From: an uncultured Eubacteriales bacterium
GTDB lineage: Bacteria; Bacillota; Clostridia; Oscillospirales; CAG-272
Assembly (NCBI GenBank): GCA_900546315.1
Contig: URCP01000047.1
Span: 1-20,670, forward strand
Direction: 5' to 3'
DNA: 20,670 bases
Numbering within the stretch: position 1 is the stretch's first letter; every line of letters starts with the position of its first letter. Made by a program: the position numbers and the translations under genes. The notes beneath the pieces were generated by a model. The model was not told the origin of the DNA. It ran no database searches and saw only the letters and a list, made by a program, of their open reading frames with translations. This document shows, piece after piece, positions 1 to 7,601 of this stretch.

Positions 1-349
1 GCTCGGCGAATATTAACGGTTTTGACGTCGCGAGGATTATCTTCTTTCCGGAATTCCGCAATTTTCCAAGCATTTCGGGTATTCCGTCATAAACGCGGTT
101 GTCAAATTTTGCTCCGCCATCATTGTAGAGTTCCCTGTAATATCCGACCGCGAGCTTTGCCTGCTCCTCCGAAAAATCGAAATATTTTTCATATGAATCG
201 ATCAGCGGCGGCCCGATGAAGCATTTCAGCTCCTCAAGCCCGGCGTGTATGCCAAACTTTTCAAGCGAATACTGTACCGACCGCGTAATTCCTCGAAACG
301 GGTCGGTGAGAGTTCCGTCAAGATCAAACAGTATACATTTTTCTTGCAT
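1..349 (-). CDS. HAD family phosphatase, phosphoglycolate-phosphatase-like (5' part only)
   Basis: The reading frame starts at ATG 349-347 and runs off the left edge, giving the first 116 residues. Motif I is visible as FDLDGTLTD (residues 8-16) with the nucleophile Asp9 and acid/base Asp11, and motif II as LATSKP near residues 107-111. A helical cap lies between them, as in the Gph/PGP branch of haloacid dehalogenase-like hydrolases. Family knowledge suggests a small soluble phosphomonoesterase; the substrate cannot be told, and the motif III lysine and motif IV acidic residues lie outside the window. An AAAGGA ribosome site sits about 14 bases before the ATG, which is a little far. The gene is divergent from the ABC transporter, sharing an AT-rich intergenic region of about 200 bases. 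Confidence 0.88.
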   Translation of the reverse strand, partial: MQEKCILFDLDGTLTDPFRGITRSVQYSLEKFGIHAGLEELKCFIGPPLIDSYEKYFDFSEEQAKLAVGYYRELYNDGGAKFDNRVYDGIPEMLGKLRNSGKKIILATSKPLIFAE

Positions 350-483
350 ATTTATACATTCATTCCTTTATTTTATATTGCATGCTACATGTATATATTC
401 ATTTTGCGGTGAAAATGCCATTGTGCTATATTGCCAAATGCGTATGAATTTGTTTGTTATATATGCTATATTTAATTTTACTA

Positions 484-512
484 TTGACAAGCTGCTTCAA
501 ATATGTTATAAT
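484..512 (+). promoter_or_regulatory. Extended -10 sigma-A promoter of the ABC transporter
   Basis: TTGACA at 484-489 and TATAAT at 507-512 are both perfect consensus with a 17-base spacer, and TGT directly before the -10 makes it an extended -10 promoter. The start of transcription should be near 519, giving a 5' UTR of about 32 bases before the GTG at 551. Nothing in the sequence shows an operator, so the promoter looks strong and constitutive unless a repressor overlaps it. Confidence 0.88.
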
Positions 513-550
513 CATTACAGATAAACTTTACTTTTGAAGAGGTGATTCGC

Positions 551-2149
551 GTGAAATTTACTCTTCCCTACGTCCTGTCCAGCATTCGCCGGCGGCCGCA
601 CAGCTTCATCGCGATGACCGCGGTCTCCGCGTCGATCCTGACGATCCTCATCATGATGCTGCTTTACATGAACGCAAGCTGGCGCGCGGAAGTCATGCCG
701 AACAACGAACATAACTATCATTTTCATTTGTGTAATTTGACGGAACAGCAGAAGAATTTTATCCGCAACGAGCCGTGGGTTCAAGTGACATATGACCATT
801 ATACATATTCACCAGTTGACGATTCACTCATTTATAACGATTTCCGCGTTCGGGTGACCTGGGATGAGGTGCTTTATTCGAGCAGAATCGCGAAGGATCT
901 GCTTGACAGGTTCGACCTATGGAGCACGCCGTATTACGAGCCGCTGATTCAGGCGGGATACAACAAGCAGCTTGAACATATTATGAAGGATAATATGTGC
1001 GTTTCGCCGAATGATCGGATCAAAACTGGCGAAACCGCGTCAGAAGCCGCTCTTCGCGCCGCGAAGCAGATTTTCGTCATGTCCCATTATTGCAAAAATC
1101 AGTCATTTTGCCGAAAAACTATCAATTCCTACATTATACGTCCGGAATTCTTCAATTTCATGTCACTGATCGCGCTGTTCCTGTCCGCCGCAATCATGAT
1201 TCTACAGACTGAAAATTACCATCACCGTTCGCGCGAATTCGGAACATTGCGTACTCTCGGCATGAAAAAGCGACATATCGTCTGCATCTGTTCTATCGAG
1301 AGTCTGCTGACCAGCATAGCCGCTATACCGTTCGGTACGCTCGCCGCGGTCCTTTTCGTCAAAGTGTATATTGCCATTTTCGGCGATTTAATGGAGCAAA
1401 ATGATATTTACATGACATTATTGGACAACATCCCGACTTCGGTGATAATATTTGTATCGATTCTGCTCACTCTGTTCTCACTTCTGGCATGTATATTCGT
1501 TGCCATTACCAACCGGAATCGCGATATCGTCGATCTTATCCGTGGACAGATCGACCTGACAGTCTCATTCGTCGCGAAAACATCCGGAAGGTTCAAAAAC
1601 GCAAAAAACGCGCTCGTTTATTCGTCAATTTATACAAAGCGTACGAAGAAAAATTTCATCTTGTCGCTGATAATAGTAGTGATAATGCTGCCACTGCCAT
1701 TAGGCTTCACTTTGCTGACATCCGAGCTGATTCTCCGGAACATAAATGGGACAGTTCCGCTGGAAGCGATCTACTATGGATTCCAAACTTTGATGCTGAT
1801 GGTGACTTCTACAAGTGTCATATTCACTTCGACGAAGTCCTCAACCGATCGTCGCCGCCATGAAATCGGTGTTTTCCAGTCGCTCGGATTGAGAAGAAGC
1901 CCGATCCATAAGATCATCGCTCGACCGCTTGTTTTGAAGATAATATTTGCCGGCATACCAGCGACGATCATATTGTATAGTTTGTCCAACTTAATGGTGC
2001 GCAATTTCGGCAGATTCATTGTATTGACCCTACTCTACGCGCTTGTATCAATGCTGATCATAACTCCACCGATCTTCGCAGCAATGGGCACATCGCTCAG
2101 ACGCACGTTCAGAATGTCTGCGGTTGAGAATCTTCGTGATTTTGACTAA
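551..2149 (+). CDS. FtsX-type ABC transporter permease, eight predicted helices
   Basis: The 532-residue protein is an integral membrane subunit that would work with the ATPase encoded 23 bases downstream. I place the start at GTG 551 because AGAGG at 537-541 is well spaced for it; GTG 542 in the same frame overlaps that site. Hydrophobic segments lie at about 19-40, 201-221, 248-277, 297-320, 369-392, 404-427, 459-482 and 488-512. A probable extracellular domain of about 160 residues separates helices 1 and 2. The FtsX hallmark occurs twice, as REFGTLRTLG after helix 2 and HEIGVFQSLG after helix 6, so the protein is a duplicated four-helix unit whose second half has lost its large outer loop. 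Relatives export lipids, peptides or antibiotics, or drive extracellular enzymes; the substrate is unknown. Base composition looks more AT-rich than most of the window. Confidence 0.85.
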   Translation: MKFTLPYVLSSIRRRPHSFIAMTAVSASILTILIMMLLYMNASWRAEVMPNNEHNYHFHLCNLTEQQKNFIRNEPWVQVTYDHYTYSPVDDSLIYNDFRVRVTWDEVLYSSRIAKDLLDRFDLWSTPYYEPLIQAGYNKQLEHIMKDNMCVSPNDRIKTGETASEAALRAAKQIFVMSHYCKNQSFCRKTINSYIIRPEFFNFMSLIALFLSAAIMILQTENYHHRSREFGTLRTLGMKKRHIVCICSIESLLTSIAAIPFGTLAAVLFVKVYIAIFGDLMEQNDIYMTLLDNIPTSVIIFVSILLTLFSLLACIFVAITNRNRDIVDLIRGQIDLTVSFVAKTSGRFKNAKNALVYSSIYTKRTKKNFILSLIIVVIMLPLPLGFTLLTSELILRNINGTVPLEAIYYGFQTLMLMVTSTSVIFTSTKSSTDRRRHEIGVFQSLGLRRSPIHKIIARPLVLKIIFAGIPATIILYSLSNLMVRNFGRFIVLTLLYALVSMLIITPPIFAAMGTSLRRTFRMSAVENLRDFD

Positions 2150-2172
2150 TATAGTCAGAAAGGCAAATTACT

Positions 2173-2910
2173 ATGAAAAAGAAATACGCCACCGCACAGC
2201 CATCATCCATCCCGCCGGATCAGGTCCTGACAACACAGGCGCTGACGAAGGCATATTTTCAAGGTGATTATCACATCAAGGCGGTCGATTCGGTCTATCT
2301 GAACGTCAAAAAAGGCGAATTTGTCGCTATAGTCGGCGCCTCTGGTTCCGGGAAGTCAACGCTTCTTCATCTTCTCGCCGGCTTGGACCGCCCGACCTCT
2401 GGCATAGTCTGGGTCTCCGGCAAGGATATATACAATATGACGGACGATGAATTTTCGGATTTCAGAAACAAGAGGATAGGCATAATTTTCCAGACATTCA
2501 ATCTCCTGCCTGTACTCACCGCGAAAGAGAATATCCTTCTGCCGCAAAAAATCGCCGGTGGGACTCATTATCCGCACTATTTCGACGATTTGGTGAAATT
2601 GCTGAAACTCGAGGACCGTCTGCACCATCTCCCAAGCGAGCTTTCGGGCGGTCAGCAGCAGCGTGTCGCCGCCGCGCGTGCGCTTATTAACAAGCCGGAC
2701 ATTCTTTTCGCCGACGAGCCGACCGGAAATCTCGACAAAACATCCGCGAATGAACTCATAGAACTGCTTCTTTCGACAAGAGCCGAGCTCAATCAGACGT
2801 TAGTGATGGTGACGCACGACCTGAAACTCGCCGAGCGAGCCGACAGGATCCTTGAAATGGCGGATGGACAGCTCACTGACCTCTCGGTCAGCGTGCCGCC
2901 CATCCAGTGA
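2173..2910 (+). CDS. ABC transporter ATP-binding protein, MacB/LolD type
   Basis: A 245-residue nucleotide-binding subunit with every expected motif: Walker A GASGSGKS (55-62), Q-loop Gln107 in IIFQTFN, signature LSGGQQQR (157-164), Walker B ILFADEP (177-183), D-loop GNLD, and switch His215 in VTHD. The LSGGQQQR and DEPTGNLD wording is typical of the ATPases that pair with FtsX-type permeases (MacB, LolD, BceA, FtsE). It lies 23 bases after the permease stop with AAAGG before the ATG, so both come from one transcript. It should power the permease by ATP binding in a mechanotransmission cycle (family knowledge). No two-component system lies beside it in this window, so assignment to a Bce-type antibiotic-sensing module is not supported. 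Its stop is only 4 bases from the end of the convergent DUF3737 gene. Confidence 0.93.
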   Translation: MKKKYATAQPSSIPPDQVLTTQALTKAYFQGDYHIKAVDSVYLNVKKGEFVAIVGASGSGKSTLLHLLAGLDRPTSGIVWVSGKDIYNMTDDEFSDFRNKRIGIIFQTFNLLPVLTAKENILLPQKIAGGTHYPHYFDDLVKLLKLEDRLHHLPSELSGGQQQRVAAARALINKPDILFADEPTGNLDKTSANELIELLLSTRAELNQTLVMVTHDLKLAERADRILEMADGQLTDLSVSVPPIQ

Positions 2911-2914
2911 TAAA

Positions 2915-3757
2915 TTACGTATTTCTTTCGATGATCTTGCAATCGCAAGGATAGACTTCGTTTCCACGCACAATTTCGCCAATTTTGTCGGCAACAATCA
3001 TTCCGGAACGCGGATTCTTGACCGACAGAACTTCCCCGTCGATCTCCGCGTTGACGTCCGAATACTCGAATGCAAGATTACAATTGACGAGCTTGCAATT
3101 TTCCAGCTTCAGGTTTTTGCAGTAACAGAGCGGCTGAGCACCGATTATCACGCAATTCCGCAGCGTCAGCCCGTCAGAATACCAAGCGAGATACTCGCTT
3201 TCGATCGTCGAATCCTCGACAAGCGTGTTTTTTGTGTGCCAGAGCGCGTCTTTCGTTCTGATTGTCGAATTCTTAATGTGAACATTCTGCGTGTACTGGA
3301 ACGAATATTTGCCAGTATTTTGCAAATTGTTTACATTTAATTCCTTGCTTTCAAGAAACATATACTCTGATTCGATCTCAAGACCGTCGATCTCGAATTT
3401 TCTGCATTTCCAGCCGAATTCCGAAGACTTCGCCTTGCAGTTTTTTATCGTGATATTGTCGCATTCGCGGAAACATTTGGCGCCGCCGAGCACCGAATCA
3501 GTGACAACTCCATCGCTCGAGTACCAGATCGCCGCGCGGCAGGTCTCGTTCATGCGGCAGTTCGTCATTTTGAACAACTGCGAATGCCATATCGGGTAGC
3601 GAAGCTCGAAATCGCAGTCTGAAACAATGATATTCCGAGTCTCCTTCAGCGCCGATTCACCGTCAGCTGGTCCGGCGAATCTGCATTTTTCGACAGACGA
3701 ATCCTGCATCGCGTAAAGCGCGCGCTCCTCATCGTATGTTTTTCCAATTATCATCAT
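2915..3757 (-). CDS. DUF3737 family right-handed beta-helix protein
   Basis: This 280-residue protein has no signal peptide or membrane segment. It is built of short repeating rungs of the kind [ILV]x[ILV]xN/DCxI (for example NITIKNCK, VHIKNSTI, LTLRNCVI, LKLENCKL), giving a parallel beta-helix rich in Cys, Asn and Trp. This wording, including the opening MIIGKTYDEERALYAMQ-like segment, matches the DUF3737 family common in Firmicutes and gut bacteria. No function is established; some are loosely annotated as hydrolases. The start could be ATG 3757 or the adjacent ATG 3754, with AAAGGAA about 13 bases upstream. It has its own promoter (3800-3828) and is monocistronic, ending 4 bases from the convergent ABC ATPase with no terminator between them. 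Confidence 0.85.
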   Translation of the reverse strand: MMIIGKTYDEERALYAMQDSSVEKCRFAGPADGESALKETRNIIVSDCDFELRYPIWHSQLFKMTNCRMNETCRAAIWYSSDGVVTDSVLGGAKCFRECDNITIKNCKAKSSEFGWKCRKFEIDGLEIESEYMFLESKELNVNNLQNTGKYSFQYTQNVHIKNSTIRTKDALWHTKNTLVEDSTIESEYLAWYSDGLTLRNCVIIGAQPLCYCKNLKLENCKLVNCNLAFEYSDVNAEIDGEVLSVKNPRSGMIVADKIGEIVRGNEVYPCDCKIIERNT

Positions 3758-3799
3758 GATTGGTATCCGTTTCCTTTCTCTTCTGAACTTTCTCTATAA

Positions 3800-3828
3800 A
3801 TTATATAATAAAATCCGTCAGAATTCAA
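3800..3828 (-). promoter_or_regulatory. Sigma-A promoter of the DUF3737 gene
   Basis: Read on the minus strand, TTGAAT (3828-3823) is followed by a 17-base spacer and a perfect TATAAT (3805-3800). The predicted 5' UTR is about 35-40 bases. Unlike most other promoters in the window it lacks a TGn extension before the -10. Confidence 0.8.
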
Positions 3829-3870
3829 CCGATAATTTGTAAATTTATTATAATTTAATAAATGTGACTT

Positions 3871-3905
3871 AAAGAGCTATCTGTCACTGGTCCAGATAGC
3901 TCTTT
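3871..3905 (-). terminator. Intrinsic terminator after guaA
   Basis: A perfect 13-bp stem (3871-3883 with 3893-3905) encloses a 9-base loop and lies 24 bases past the guaA stop. On the minus strand the stem ends in a short T run (CTCTTTAAG); on the plus strand four Ts follow, but no plus-strand gene ends here. It separates guaA from the promoter of the DUF3737 gene. Confidence 0.78.
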
Positions 3906-3928
3906 TCATCTATTTTCGTTGACTCAGA

Positions 3929-5809
3929 TTATTCCCACTCGACAGTAGCCGGCGGCTTCCCCGTCACATCGTAGAAAATCATGTCGATCTGATCGGCGAC
4001 CGGATTCTTTCCGATGCGTTCGACAATGTTTTTCAGCGCGTCCTTCGGAAAATCGACTCCGGGAACGGCGGACTGCGCGGTCATAAAGTCAGTTGTCACT
4101 ACCGCGCGGATCGCGATCGAGTACTTGTCCCCGCCGACCGCCGCCGGAACGAGCACCGCGAAGCACTGCGCGATCTTCGACGGCTTGCCGTTCATCGGAA
4201 CCATCAGCTCGCTCGTCACGATATCATCAACTTCTCTCAGAAGTTCGGCTGTTTCATGGCAGATACGGCACCGTTTGCTGATCATTTCGCCGCCGATCTC
4301 ATCGCGGTTGATGAGGTACGCGGTGCGGTTGATGAAATTCAGGTGGTTCGGAATCTGCTTTGCGTCGTCGCGCAGCTGGTTCCAGTTTACATCTAATCCA
4401 CTCTTTGCCATTATAGCCAGTGAACGGTAAGATCTGTGGTCGCCCTGAACTCCGACCGATTGCACGGGCGCGACCTTCATTTCATATTTATTGCCGGATT
4501 CAGTGCTATACTTGTCGAGTTCAGCCTGATATTCGGCGTTCGGACGCACGCCGCCGTCAATGCAGAGAATTCTGACCCCGAGACCGGGACCCGGGAACGG
4601 CTGACGCGACGCTATCGCCTCGTCGAGTCCGAGCATTCTCGCGACCTGTCTGACCTCGTCCTTGTGCCAGTCCCAGTTCGTCTCGATGACATGACCTTTG
4701 TCGCGGAGCGCACGGATGACGCCGACGTCGTTGTGGTGCGTCTTGATCTTCTTCGCGTAGCCCGAAACATCCGGATTTCCGGACTCGATGAGGTCGGGAC
4801 GCAGGGTTCCCTGCCCGAGGAACGCGTGATCGAAATCAAGATTCAGCGCTTTCGCCGCCTTTTCGGTGACAACGAAGAACATATGCCCGATAATCGCGCG
4901 CTTTTTCTCCGGTTCACAGGTCTCGCAGAGCGGCGCGTACTTTTCGCCGTCGATTTCGAGCGCCGTATTGAAGAATTCGTCTTCGGCGTTGATACGCTGC
5001 ATTTGGGTCAGCCCCAGTTCTGCCAGATTTTGACAGATTATATCTGACTCATTCTTTCTCATCATGCCGTGATCGATGTGAATTCCATAGACCTGATCTG
5101 GTCTGAGCGCCTTCGCGAGCAGCGCGGCGGTGACCGCGGAGTCGACGCCGCCGGAAACGAGAACGATGACCTTTCCGTTCTCGCCGACGCGGTCGCGGAT
5201 CATCTTGATTGAGGTCTGAATTCTGTCCTCAAGCGCGTAAACTTCGGTGAAGCCGCAGATTCCGCGCACGAAATTCTTCAGCATCTCGACGCCGTTCTCG
5301 GTCGGGTCAACCTCCGGATGGAACTGAACGCCCGCGATTTTCTTTTCCTCATTCCAGACGCCCGCGCAGACGTTTCCGGTCTCAGCGACGAGTCTGAAAC
5401 CTTCCGGCATCTTCGAGACCGCGTCGCCGTGGCTCATCAGAACCTTCTGCTTTGGCTCGAGCCCCTTGAACAGCGGACAGGTCGGGTCGACGGTGATCTC
5501 GGTCTGACCGTACTCGGTTTTGAAATCCGCCTCGACCTTGCCGCCGAAGTGGTCGACAATCATCTGCATCCCGTAGCAGATTCCGAGCATCGGAATGCAG
5601 AGATCGAACAGCTTCGGGTCATATTCCGGCGCGCCGTTCTCCCAGACCGACGCGGGACCGCCCGAAAAGATTATCGCGCCATACCCCGCGAGCTTCGCCG
5701 GGTCAACGCCCATCGGGAAGATGTCCGTGTAGACGCCGAGCTCGCGCACCTTTCGGTCGATGACCTTCGTGTACTGACCTCCGCAGTCGAGTATCGCTAA
5801 TTTTTCCAT
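3929..5809 (-). CDS. guaA: GMP synthase (glutamine-hydrolysing), long form
   Basis: The enzyme converts XMP, ATP and glutamine to GMP. The N-terminal class I amidotransferase has the nucleophile Cys78 in GICYGMQ and the partner His164 and Glu166 in FHPEVDP. The ATP-pyrophosphatase domain has the PP-loop SGGVDSAV at 219-226, followed by DHGMMRKNES, GQGTLRPDLIESG and PFPGPGLGVRI. The C-terminal dimerisation domain ends in KPPATVEWE, close to the usual KPPxTIEWE. At 626 residues it is about 100 longer than the common bacterial enzyme of about 515-525; the extra length falls in the C-terminal domain around VQSVGVQGDHRSY and resembles the human-type enzyme. The start ATG has GGAGG eight or nine bases upstream. 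It is downstream of mscL, with an unusual hairpin between them, and ends in its own terminator. Confidence 0.97.
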   Translation of the reverse strand: MEKLAILDCGGQYTKVIDRKVRELGVYTDIFPMGVDPAKLAGYGAIIFSGGPASVWENGAPEYDPKLFDLCIPMLGICYGMQMIVDHFGGKVEADFKTEYGQTEITVDPTCPLFKGLEPKQKVLMSHGDAVSKMPEGFRLVAETGNVCAGVWNEEKKIAGVQFHPEVDPTENGVEMLKNFVRGICGFTEVYALEDRIQTSIKMIRDRVGENGKVIVLVSGGVDSAVTAALLAKALRPDQVYGIHIDHGMMRKNESDIICQNLAELGLTQMQRINAEDEFFNTALEIDGEKYAPLCETCEPEKKRAIIGHMFFVVTEKAAKALNLDFDHAFLGQGTLRPDLIESGNPDVSGYAKKIKTHHNDVGVIRALRDKGHVIETNWDWHKDEVRQVARMLGLDEAIASRQPFPGPGLGVRILCIDGGVRPNAEYQAELDKYSTESGNKYEMKVAPVQSVGVQGDHRSYRSLAIMAKSGLDVNWNQLRDDAKQIPNHLNFINRTAYLINRDEIGGEMISKRCRICHETAELLREVDDIVTSELMVPMNGKPSKIAQCFAVLVPAAVGGDKYSIAIRAVVTTDFMTAQSAVPGVDFPKDALKNIVERIGKNPVADQIDMIFYDVTGKPPATVEWE

Positions 5810-5830
5810 AAATTCCTCCGGATTTTTGAA

Positions 5831-5895
5831 CTATGTGTTAATAAACAGGACAAACGTGAAGATCAAAAACCGGTCTTCACGTTTGTAAAACATAG
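5831..5895. other. Nested inverted repeat between mscL and guaA (terminator or leader hairpin)
   Basis: A perfect 13-bp stem (5850-5862 with 5874-5886, 11-base loop) is flanked by a second pairing, CTATGTGTT at 5831-5839 with AAAACATAG at 5887-5895 (one mismatch). The outer pairing leaves a 10-base bulge on one side. On the minus strand the stem is followed by CCTGTTTATT, not a proper T run, so it is either a weak terminator of mscL or a structured piece of the guaA leader. No purine riboswitch aptamer core was recognised. Confidence 0.7.
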
Positions 5896-5927
5896 GGATG
5901 TCCTTTTCCGACAGCTCCCGCCGCCGG

Positions 5928-6377
5928 TTATTCCTTTTTCGCGAGAAGGTCGCGGATCTCAGTGAGAAGTTCCTCGGTCGTCGGGGGCACCGGCTCGTTC
6001 GCCTTTGCCTCTGCCTCAGCCTTTGCCTTGGCTTCAGCCGCCTCGCGTTCTTTCTTAGTCGCGATCTCTTTGCCCTTGTTGAGCAGCTTCACGCAGAGGA
6101 AAATCGAGAACGCCACGATCAGAAAATCGAGAATGTTCTGAATGAACATACCGTAATTTATAGTGACGGCGGGCGTCTCGCCTTCCGCCTTCTTGAGCAC
6201 GATCATCAGGTCGCTGAAGTTGACCTGCCCGATGAGCAAACCGATCGGCGGCATGATTATATCATTGACAAGTGACGAAACGATCTTACCGAAGACATTA
6301 CCGATCACAACACCGACCGCCATGTCGACGACATTGCCTTTGAAGGCAAATTTTTTGAATTCGTCCCAGAGCTTCAC
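5928..6377 (-). CDS. mscL: Large-conductance mechanosensitive channel
   Basis: A 149-residue homopentameric channel that opens under membrane tension to release solutes during hypo-osmotic shock. The N-terminal amphipathic helix (FKKFAFKGNVVDMAVGVVIG) leads into TM1 (about 15-43) and then, after a periplasmic-type loop with a GETPAVTINYG segment, TM2 (about 76-98). The C-terminal cytoplasmic helix is preceded by a charged Ala/Glu/Lys stretch (about 108-127) and ends with TTEELLTEIRDLLAKK, the usual bundle-forming end. The start is GTG 6377, supported by AAGGGGAAG about 7-8 bases upstream; the next residues KLWDEFKKFA fit the family start. No clear promoter was found just upstream; a hairpin at 6436-6476 separates it from the DUF4430 gene. 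Confidence 0.96.
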   Translation of the reverse strand: MKLWDEFKKFAFKGNVVDMAVGVVIGNVFGKIVSSLVNDIIMPPIGLLIGQVNFSDLMIVLKKAEGETPAVTINYGMFIQNILDFLIVAFSIFLCVKLLNKGKEIATKKEREAAEAKAKAEAEAKANEPVPPTTEELLTEIRDLLAKKE

Positions 6378-6435
6378 TGATATCTTCCCCTTAATATTTG
6401 CTGTTTTCTTTCTGTTTTATTCATCCGACAAACTG

Positions 6436-6476
6436 CGAAACAAGCTCCGACCGCACGAGCGGCCGAAGCGGTTTCG
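6436..6476 (-). terminator. Hairpin after the DUF4430 gene
   Basis: CGAAAC (6436-6441) pairs with GTTTCG (6471-6476) and encloses an 11-bp GC-rich stem with two mismatches (6444-6454 with 6459-6469) and an ACGA loop. It lies just downstream of the DUF4430 stop and upstream of mscL. The T run on the minus strand is poor, so it may be a weak terminator or an RNA-stabilising hairpin. Confidence 0.55.
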
Positions 6477-6489
6477 TTTCTTATCGGAT

Positions 6490-7452
6490 TCAGAGCATCA
6501 TCATGCCGACAAGGAGGAGCTGAACCTTGTCCTCTTCGGTGGTGTCGGGTTCGGGCTCAACGATCTCTTCCTTGACGACGACGTAGATGTCGGCGTAACG
6601 GACGACGAGCGCCTTGGTCATCTCGGTCTCACCGACAGCGATCTTGTCGGACTGCTTGCCGACGTAGCCGTAGTAGATGCCCTCATCGAGCTCCTTCATA
6701 TCCGCGGAGAGAGTGGTGACGCCGTTCTCGTCAGCGGTGAAGACGATAGCTTCGCCAAGAACCTCATTGCCCTCTTCATCGGTGGTGACCGGAACGAAGG
6801 TGAAGGTGCCCTCTGCGAGCGGAGCCTTGGTGAAATCGGAAACGGAGTAATCCTCAGCGTAAACAGGGGTGTAAGTGACAAGATTGATCATGCCGTTCTC
6901 GTCGACATCGGTCTCTGCGAACGGAATACCGTAATCGCCGTAGTAAAGAACGATAACGCAGCTGTCTTCGATCTTGTAATCGCCGACGCCGACCATCGGA
7001 ACGTCGATGGACATACCGATAGTGCCGTCCTCAAGGGCGGTGTAGTACTTGACAGCGTACATCCAGCCGTCATAGCCGCCGAAAGTGCCCGCGGTGAGTC
7101 CGTTGACGGTGGTTATGTAGCCTTCGTCAATGCCGGTGATCTCGAGGGTGTCGTCAGCCTCGTCGATTGCCTTCAGAACGTCAGCGACAGTAACGGTGCC
7201 GTCCTTCGCGAAAGTGCCGGAAGTGAGCGCTATATTGCCCTCGGCGCCCTCGATGTCGACGAAAACAAGCGCGACATCTTCGTCCTCTTCGTTTATGAGG
7301 TCAGCTTCGTCCTCAGCGGTAGTCTCAACAGGAGTGGTTTCGGTTGTGTCGGCGATCGGCGCGACGTCGTCGTTCGCGGAAACAGCGACTGCGCTGCCCG
7401 CGATCATAGCGAGTCCGAGGATCACCGAAAGAATACGGGATGTGATCTTCAT
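6490..7452 (-). CDS. Secreted acidic protein with DUF4430 (transcobalamin-like) domain
   Basis: The 320-residue product begins with a clear signal peptide (Lys/Arg, hydrophobic core about 7-20, likely cut near VSA at 24-26). A Thr/Glu/Asp-rich linker (about 27-60) follows, then a DUF4430-type domain about 61-170 with the diagnostic GYDGWMYAV segment (126-134), preceded by ITTVNG. A second beta-rich region (about 195-300) follows. The family resembles the C-terminal domain of transcobalamin and occurs in secreted or surface proteins of Clostridia. There is no LPxTG motif; the chain stops after a short hydrophobic tail (LLLVGMMML) too short for a membrane helix. Shifting frame around the stop gives no membrane anchor, so this end seems genuine. 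Start: ATG 7452 with GAAAGGATC about 10 bases upstream. It is monocistronic, with its own strong promoter. Confidence 0.82.
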   Translation of the reverse strand: MKITSRILSVILGLAMIAGSAVAVSANDDVAPIADTTETTPVETTAEDEADLINEEDEDVALVFVDIEGAEGNIALTSGTFAKDGTVTVADVLKAIDEADDTLEITGIDEGYITTVNGLTAGTFGGYDGWMYAVKYYTALEDGTIGMSIDVPMVGVGDYKIEDSCVIVLYYGDYGIPFAETDVDENGMINLVTYTPVYAEDYSVSDFTKAPLAEGTFTFVPVTTDEEGNEVLGEAIVFTADENGVTTLSADMKELDEGIYYGYVGKQSDKIAVGETEMTKALVVRYADIYVVVKEEIVEPEPDTTEEDKVQLLLVGMMML

Positions 7453-7513
7453 GATTTTTTGATCCTTTCAAATTGTTTTTTATACGTCCGGCAAGGAACA
7501 TATATTTTCTTAA

Positions 7514-7542
7514 ATTATATCACATTTCCGGACATATTTCAA
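7514..7542 (-). promoter_or_regulatory. Extended -10 sigma-A promoter of the DUF4430 gene
   Basis: On the minus strand TTGAAA (7542-7537), a 17-base spacer and TATAAT (7519-7514), with TGA immediately before the -10. The 5' UTR would be about 55 bases. An inverted pair GTCCGG (7486-7491) and CCGGAC (7528-7533) brackets the -10 and start region and could be an operator, though it is short. Confidence 0.82.
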
Positions 7543-7601
7543 TTGTTATATTCAACAAACTTCAGGAAATAATTTGTATCTTCTGCCGGAATTACGCCGA
7601 T

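Noticed and set aside
542..550. GTG 542 as start of the ABC permease
   Set aside because: It overlaps the AGAGG ribosome site that fits GTG 551.
5810..5927. Purine (guanine) riboswitch in front of guaA
   Set aside because: The hairpin lacks the conserved three-way core of that class; only a simple nested inverted repeat is visible.
7486..7533. GTCCGG...CCGGAC as an operator around the DUF4430 promoter
   Set aside because: Six-base arms 36 bases apart are too short to support by eye; mentioned only in the promoter entry.
6163..7572. A 469-codon plus-strand open frame
   Set aside because: It is antisense to mscL and the DUF4430 gene, both of which have signal or family motifs, ribosome sites and promoters; the frame crosses the gap between them and has no recognisable domain.
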